DNA of 64,000 bases from positions 7,454-71,453 of the forward strand of contig CAYLLB010000028.1 in NCBI GenBank assembly GCA_964384215.1, given 5' to 3'. This DNA comes from JAJFUV01 sp964384215. Its GTDB lineage: Bacteria > Acidobacteriota > Terriglobia > Bryobacterales > Bryobacteraceae. A program made the translations under genes and the position numbers. Positions 59,812 to 64,000 of this stretch are shown piece after piece. Under the pieces are notes generated by a model, which was given only the letters and a program-made list of their open reading frames with translations, ran no database searches and had not been told where the DNA came from. Each line of letters opens with the position of its first letter. Position 1 is the stretch's first letter.

Positions 59812-59840
59812 TTGACAGCTGAATTTCAGCTTTGCTACTT
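59812..59840 (+). promoter_or_regulatory. Promoter with perfect dyad between -35 and -10, upstream of the response regulator
   Basis: TTGACA (59812-59817), 17-base spacer, CTACTT (59835-59840). The spacer holds a perfect inverted repeat AGCTGAA-T-TTCAGCT (59817-59831) that overlaps the last base of the -35, a typical repressor position. The leader would be short. Confidence 0.55.
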
Positions 59841-59853
59841 TTCGAGAGTTCTC

Positions 59854-60309
59854 ATGAAGCCTTCATCCTCTTCCAGTACAGTTCCGGCCGCCCGAGTCCT
59901 GCTCATTGATGACAACCAGTCGGGCCTGGCTGCCAGGAAGTCCGTGCTGGAGGAATTCGGCCACCAGGTGACAACCGCTGTCAGCGGGCACGAGGGTCTG
60001 GAATGTTTCAGTAGTGAGACATTCGACCTTGTGATCACCGACTACAAGATGCCACGCATGAACGGCATTGAATTGATAGAGCGCGTCCGCAAACAGAAGA
60101 AAGACATTCCGATCATTCTGATCTCAGGCTTTGCCGATCCTCTGGGGTTGAACGAGTCCAATACAGGTGCCGATGTTGTGATACAAAAGAGCTCGAATGA
60201 AGTGGCTCACCTGGTTCGGTCGGTAAACCGTCTCCTCCGCCGCCAAGTTCCCAAGAAGCCGCCTGCTTCGCATCATTTGGCGGGCAGGTCCAGACGCAAG
60301 ACCGGCTGA
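59854..60309 (+). CDS. Single-domain response regulator
   Basis: A 151-residue receiver domain without output domain. Acidic pocket Asp19-Asp20 ('VLLIDDNQSG'), phospho-acceptor Asp63 in 'DLVITDYKMPRMNG', Ser91 in 'IILISGFADP' and Lys112 ('VIQKSS') are present. The basic C-terminal tail ('RLLRRQVPKKPPASHHL') is short. No histidine kinase is adjacent, so it is an orphan. The ATG at 59854 was chosen because the promoter lies at 59812-59840; a longer frame from 59623 runs into the VWFA gene. Confidence 0.88.
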   Translation: MKPSSSSSTVPAARVLLIDDNQSGLAARKSVLEEFGHQVTTAVSGHEGLECFSSETFDLVITDYKMPRMNGIELIERVRKQKKDIPIILISGFADPLGLNESNTGADVVIQKSSNEVAHLVRSVNRLLRRQVPKKPPASHHLAGRSRRKTG

Positions 60310-60320
60310 GCCACGCGTTC

Positions 60321-61835
60321 TCAGAAAGAACCCAGCAACTCCCGTAAAATGAGGCGGAACGCTGCCGGCTCGCCTGCGTTTGCCATCCGGCTTGCCAGAG
60401 ATTGGGCTTTGGCCGCATCTTTCCGGCTCAGTTCGACCAGCAGGGCGTAATCCTCAACCGATTCGCGCGCCTGTTCGAAGCGGATGGAGCTGAAAAGGGT
60501 GCGGCCCTCCCGGTTGGGGTAAGCAAGATGCGCTCCGCCCGGCGGCGGGAAAGCGGAATCATCCTGTATGGCCGGTTGTGTGTCCTTAAAGGGGTCCGGA
60601 CTCCAGCGGTTCCCTTCCCAGCGCAGCAGGCCGCGTACGCCACGTTGGAATGAGGCCCAGCCGAGGATGCGGGTTTCGAGCAACGGGTGGTCGATAAAGG
60701 AGCCTGCTTCCGGCGCCGGACTCACGAATCCGGCGGAGGGCATGATGCGCTGGATTTCAGCCTGCCAGCGTCCGCACTCTTCCGTTTCGCGCTCATTGGG
60801 CGAATCGAGCAGGCCTTGGACGTAGCGATTCTCCCAGCCGTTCGCAGCCAGCGTGCGGCGAAGCTCTCCATAGAAGCCGGCCAGGAGCGGCCGGGTGTGT
60901 GCATCGTTGATCGCGATGCGCCTCGCTTGCGGAGCCCCGCCTTCCACGGTCCAGATGCGCGTCGTGAGCGGATCGCTCCTGCGGGCGCCGCGGGCGAGCA
61001 ACTGGCCGCCGTCGATCGATCCACGTACCCCCGCGGATTCGAACATGCGCACGAACCGCACGAAGTTTGAGAAATCGTAACGCGGCGCGCCGCCGCCTGC
61101 CGAGACGGTCACAAGATCCATGGGGTTCGCGGGAATGAAAGTCTGATGGTGTGCCGCAAGGAACCTGGCGATGTTACCGGCGATGATCCACCACTGACCC
61201 GAAAACTGCTGTGTGCGGTAGAACTGCTGGCTATAAGCATCGTTCAACGCGAAGCGGTGAGCCACATCGAAAGGGATTTCCGCCGGCACGATTGCGGGCG
61301 TCACATCGAGAATGTACGCAATGCGGCTCAGTTCCTCGCTGCCCTGGCGCAGTCTCAGCACACCGTCGTACCGGCCGGGCGCCTGGTCCGCGGGTATAGG
61401 AATCGTGATCCACACCGAGCGCGTTTTGTTCTTCTCCACGGTCATGGGAAAGCTTGTCAGGAGCGCGTCGGGAAACAGGGCCGGCGCCTCGCGCAGTACC
61501 ACGCCGCGATAGCCGGATGGGGTGTTCGTGGTTGCCACAACGTACTCGACCCGGCGGACCTCGATCCGATCAATCGGAATGCCGGGACCGGTAAGCGCCA
61601 GCGCATCCAAATTCAAGTCCCCGATGCCGATGCTCGAGCGCAGCGCCAGTTGCAAGCTGATGTTCGACCTTCGTGCGGCGGCGAATCTTGCCTCCTTCAA
61701 AGCCTTGCTTCCCACCGGGTCATCGGGGAACACCTGGTCGAGCGAGTCGACCAGCCAGGCTTCAACGCTCTTCGTGCGGCAGCAGCCGGAGGCGAACCAG
61801 ATGAGCGAGAGAACAGCGAAGAATCGGCAGCGCAT
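60321..61835 (-). CDS. DUF4091 lipoprotein (downstream paralogue)
   Basis: A 504-residue lipoprotein: signal with lipobox 'WFASGC' and lipidation at the first Cys of 'GCCRTKS'. An N-terminal beta domain ('VEAWLVDSLDQVFPDD', 'SLQLALRSSIGIGDLNLDAL') precedes a barrel-like middle and a C-terminal DUF4091 region ('GLLRWEGNRWSPDPFKDTQP', 'SSIRFEQARESVEDYALLVE'). DUF4091 proteins are glycoside-hydrolase-like. The ATG shares one base with the stop of the paralogue at 61835, so both are co-translated. It is about 57 residues shorter than its neighbour. Confidence 0.75.
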   Translation of the reverse strand: MRCRFFAVLSLIWFASGCCRTKSVEAWLVDSLDQVFPDDPVGSKALKEARFAAARRSNISLQLALRSSIGIGDLNLDALALTGPGIPIDRIEVRRVEYVVATTNTPSGYRGVVLREAPALFPDALLTSFPMTVEKNKTRSVWITIPIPADQAPGRYDGVLRLRQGSEELSRIAYILDVTPAIVPAEIPFDVAHRFALNDAYSQQFYRTQQFSGQWWIIAGNIARFLAAHHQTFIPANPMDLVTVSAGGGAPRYDFSNFVRFVRMFESAGVRGSIDGGQLLARGARRSDPLTTRIWTVEGGAPQARRIAINDAHTRPLLAGFYGELRRTLAANGWENRYVQGLLDSPNERETEECGRWQAEIQRIMPSAGFVSPAPEAGSFIDHPLLETRILGWASFQRGVRGLLRWEGNRWSPDPFKDTQPAIQDDSAFPPPGGAHLAYPNREGRTLFSSIRFEQARESVEDYALLVELSRKDAAKAQSLASRMANAGEPAAFRLILRELLGSF

Positions 61836-63520
61836 TAGAATGCCTCCAGGAGTTGGCGCTCGAGCTTTCGGAATTCCGCCGTGTTCCGCACATAGTCGTT
61901 GATGTGCGGAATGGCTTTTTCAGCGAGTGCACGAGCCCGCGAGGCATCGCGCTCGCCGAGCGCGCGCAGCAGTTCGTAATCCTCAATGCCCTCGCGCATG
62001 GCCTCCAGGCGCAGACTGCTGAGCACGGAATCGGTCGCGGGCGCCGGATACACCACGGCGTTGTCGCCGGCGGGCAGTAACGTGTGGTTGTCGTTGATCA
62101 CCCGCTGCACGTTTTCAAACGGGCTCGGCCCCCAATAGTTGCCTCCCCAATGCAGAAAGCCCGCCAGGTTGTGGCGGTAATTGAACCAGTGCAGCAGGCG
62201 CGTCTTGACCAGAGGTTGATCGATGAAGCGATTCAGATAGCGGCCCTGCGGTGAGATGCACGTGTAAAACCACCCCTGCCCGCCGCTGGCGATGTGGCGG
62301 CTGAGGGTGTCCATCTTGTGATCGAAGCTGCCGAGGATCATCACCCAGATATCGGTGACGTCGAAATAGCGCACGTCCTCATCGAGCGAGATCGCATCGA
62401 TGGTGGGGATGCCGGGAAGATTGCGGCGAATGATGCGGCCGTAGCGCTGATAGGACGGCGACTCCGCGCCGTGCGGCTCGTCGTGGATGTGCTGAATATA
62501 TCGCCCGGTCCAGTTCTTTTCCTTCAGGTGCGCGTAAAGCGCGGAGAGGAACGAGTCGAGGAATCGCTCGCCCCGCGCGTCCTCCGGCGGCAGGCTCTTC
62601 CACACCACCTTGCCTTGTTCGACCACCGGCGCGGGGACCACAAGGTTCGTGTCGTAGCCGGAAGCCCTTCCCAGCAGGTGCCCTCCTTCGATGGTGCCGA
62701 TCACCCCGCTGCGCTCGAAGGTCTGCACCCACCGGTCCAACCGGTCGAAGCGGTATTCGATCGCGCCTCCCCGCGCCGTCATGTCCGTCAACGAGGTGAC
62801 CGGCGTGATCATGACGTTCTGCCGGTGCGCTGCCAGTACGCGGCCGATGTTCTCCATGAGTCGCCAGTAGTTCTCGGAATCGCGGTCGAGCGAAGGATAG
62901 TACCGGCTGAGCATGCCGCGGTCCATGTTGAACCAATTGGTCACCTTGAGGGTCTGCCGGGCGGGCACCACGGCGTTGGTCACGCGTATGGTGAAATCCT
63001 TCTTGACGAGCATTCGCTTGTTCTGCGAAAAACGCACCACGCCGCGGTACTCTCCGGGCCGGGCGCTGAGCGGACAAGAGACAGTCAACCAGATCGCCTG
63101 CGTCTCTCGGGCGGGCAGATTGAACGGGAAGTCTTCGAGCAGAGGGTCGGGGAACAGCGCCGGCGCGGGGCGGATCACCTCGTCCGGCGGTGTATTTGGG
63201 GGATTTGAGCCCACCGGCACATAGCCCACGCGGCGAATCTCCACCGGCAGGCGCACGCCATCGAGTTCGGGGTTGTCCACCGTCGCGTCGAGCGAGGCGA
63301 TGCCGTCGGCCGAGCGCAACGCAATCTGCAGGCTGGCGTGGCCATTGCGCGCGATCAACCGCGGCTCGCTACCAGCCTTGCGTGTGCCGGCGGCATCGCC
63401 GGGGAATACCTTGTCAAGCGAGTCGACCATCCAGCAGTCCAGGCGCGGCTTGGAACTGCAGCCTGCCAGCAGCAGGAGGGCCAGTGAGGGGATGCACCGG
63501 CGGAGAACGGAAGTAGTCAT
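61835..63520 (-). CDS. DUF4091 lipoprotein (upstream paralogue)
   Basis: A 561-residue lipoprotein with lipobox 'LLLLAGC'. It shares the plan of the next gene: 'CWMVDSLDKVFPGD', 'SLQIALRSADGIASLDATVD', a middle barrel with 'YIQHIHDEPHGAESPSYQRY' (a possible acidic catalytic loop) and C-terminal DUF4091 'GFLHWGGNYWGPSPFENVQR' and 'SLRLEAMREGIEDYELLRAL'. The acidic 'HDEPHG' here is 'LLDSPNE' in the downstream paralogue, so the two may differ in activity. It starts with ATG at 63520, three bases after the truncated amidohydrolase stop. Confidence 0.78.
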   Translation of the reverse strand: MTTSVLRRCIPSLALLLLAGCSSKPRLDCWMVDSLDKVFPGDAAGTRKAGSEPRLIARNGHASLQIALRSADGIASLDATVDNPELDGVRLPVEIRRVGYVPVGSNPPNTPPDEVIRPAPALFPDPLLEDFPFNLPARETQAIWLTVSCPLSARPGEYRGVVRFSQNKRMLVKKDFTIRVTNAVVPARQTLKVTNWFNMDRGMLSRYYPSLDRDSENYWRLMENIGRVLAAHRQNVMITPVTSLTDMTARGGAIEYRFDRLDRWVQTFERSGVIGTIEGGHLLGRASGYDTNLVVPAPVVEQGKVVWKSLPPEDARGERFLDSFLSALYAHLKEKNWTGRYIQHIHDEPHGAESPSYQRYGRIIRRNLPGIPTIDAISLDEDVRYFDVTDIWVMILGSFDHKMDTLSRHIASGGQGWFYTCISPQGRYLNRFIDQPLVKTRLLHWFNYRHNLAGFLHWGGNYWGPSPFENVQRVINDNHTLLPAGDNAVVYPAPATDSVLSSLRLEAMREGIEDYELLRALGERDASRARALAEKAIPHINDYVRNTAEFRKLERQLLEAF

Positions 63521-63523
63521 GTT

Positions 63524-63955
63524 TTATTTCGCCAATGGAAATAGAGCCAGGGGATTATCGCAGAGCAGCATGCGGCCGATTTGGGCGGCGTCGTCTTCGC
63601 TGTGAATGCCCGCCTCGACATTGCCGGCCAGCACCTGCGCGATGTTGCGGCGAGCCATCTTCGCGTGGCCGTAACTCAGCTCCGCGAAGTTGTAGTCGCC
63701 GCCGAAACCCATGATCTTGTTGAGCGGCACCGTTTCGAGGCACTCGTGGAGGGCGCGGCGGCTGACGCCCGGCGCGATGATGTGAGCCCAGCAAAAATCC
63801 ACGTAGACGTTCGGGAACATCTTCGCCAGCACCGCCAGTTCGGACTGATACGGGTAGCCGATATGAAACAGGTCGAATCTCACCTTCGGATAAAGCAGGA
63901 ACAGGTTCGTGAGCAGCGTGGGATTGGAATTGGTGATGAAGTTCGGCGAATTGGG
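63524..63955 (-). pseudogene. 5'-truncated amidohydrolase (amidohydrolase_2 family)
   Basis: About 144 C-terminal residues of a metal-dependent hydrolase: 'ITNSNPTLLTNLFLLYPKVR', 'DLFHIGYPYQSELAVLAKMF', 'NVYVDFCWAHIIAPGVSRR' and 'NKIMGFGGDYNFAELSYGHA'. The family runs to about 300-400 residues, so the N-terminal metal-binding half is missing. Reading upstream, the frame meets a TGA (63958-63956) inside repeats that look like an insertion-sequence end. A GTG at 63883 could start a short product but not a full domain. The most likely cause is IS insertion. Confidence 0.65.
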
Positions 63956-64000
63956 TCACCTAAAATATCACCGAAAGGTCACCTGTTGGGTCAAATGAAA
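63952..64000. mobile_element. Probable insertion-sequence terminus with repeated GGTCACC units
   Basis: From TGGGTCACC (63952-63960) the DNA carries ATCACC (63967-63972), AGGTCACC (63976-63983) and TGGGTCA (63987-63993), spaced like multiple terminal repeats. It starts with 5'-TG and interrupts the amidohydrolase frame. This resembles IS21-type ends, but no transposase lies within the window, so the family is uncertain. Confidence 0.45.

Noticed and set aside
1..64000. tRNA, rRNA, CRISPR arrays, prophage or riboswitches
   Set aside because: None was recognised on reading; the gaps between genes are mostly under 100 bases and hold only the promoters and hairpins listed.

Overview
The window is GC-rich, almost fully coded bacterial DNA. 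Several features point to Acidobacteriota, probably Solibacteres/Bryobacterales: a 'VWFA-related acidobacterial domain' protein (58.6-59.7 kb); several Gfo/Idh/MocA oxidoreductases, some with twin-arginine leaders; DUF1080, DUF2961 (GH172), DUF4091, GH29 and GH35 proteins; and a TgpA-type transglutaminase. The taxon is inferred from gene content; there is no rRNA here to confirm it.

0.1-10.3 kb: housekeeping genes. These are a CDF cation exporter, PolX with a PHP domain and a Nudix hydrolase (plus strand); then a minus-strand run of a divergent glucose-6-phosphate-isomerase-like protein, an unannotated 45-aa membrane microprotein, rph, rdgB and a secreted GH172-type protein; then tgpA and a 72-aa helical protein.

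10.3-29.7 kb: the centrepiece, about 19 kb on the minus strand in two tightly packed transcription units. Unit 1 (promoter near 29.88 kb) is rex-hydC-hydB-hydA-hydG-hydF-hydE-(small [2Fe-2S] protein)-hydS-PP2C phosphatase. It encodes a trimeric, NAD-linked, probably electron-bifurcating [FeFe]-hydrogenase, all three H-cluster maturases, and a sensory-type [FeFe]-hydrogenase with a PAS domain and a SpoIIE/PP2C phosphatase. Unit 2 (promoter near 17.55 kb) is marR-hdrC-hdrB-hdrA-flxD-flxC-flxB-flxA, an NADH dehydrogenase/heterodisulfide-reductase complex of the FlxABCD-HdrABC type, led by a MarR regulator with an unusual C-terminal four-cysteine tail. Both promoters carry nearly the same 20-bp dyad just downstream of the -10, and its core resembles a Rex operator. 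The inference is one NADH/NAD+-responsive regulon covering H2 metabolism and flavin-based electron bifurcation, with H2 sensing and thiol/Fe-S sensing on top.

30-41 kb: carbohydrate genes (DUF1080 protein, phosphoglucomutase, a large secreted glycoside-hydrolase-like protein, GH29 fucosidase, GH35 galactosidase, Tat-exported Gfo/Idh protein), with a coiled-coil membrane protein and thymidine kinase among them.

41-60 kb: nusB, ribH, lepA, HDOD protein, Gfo/Idh protein, ABC-F ATPase, D-aminoacylase-type amidohydrolase, accD, cobO, MerR regulator, nucleotidyltransferase, MFS carrier, purC, cvpA, gph, YjzC-like protein, Gfo/Idh protein, rhomboid protease, VWFA-type protein and a response regulator. 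Several promoters here are instructive: overlapping divergent -10 boxes at 52.5 kb, a 19-bp-spacer MerR promoter, and a perfect dyad between -35 and -10 upstream of the response regulator.

60.3-64 kb: two tandem paralogous DUF4091 lipoproteins, then an amidohydrolase whose reading frame is cut at the window edge by repeats resembling an insertion-sequence end. No rRNA, tRNA, CRISPR array or prophage was seen.
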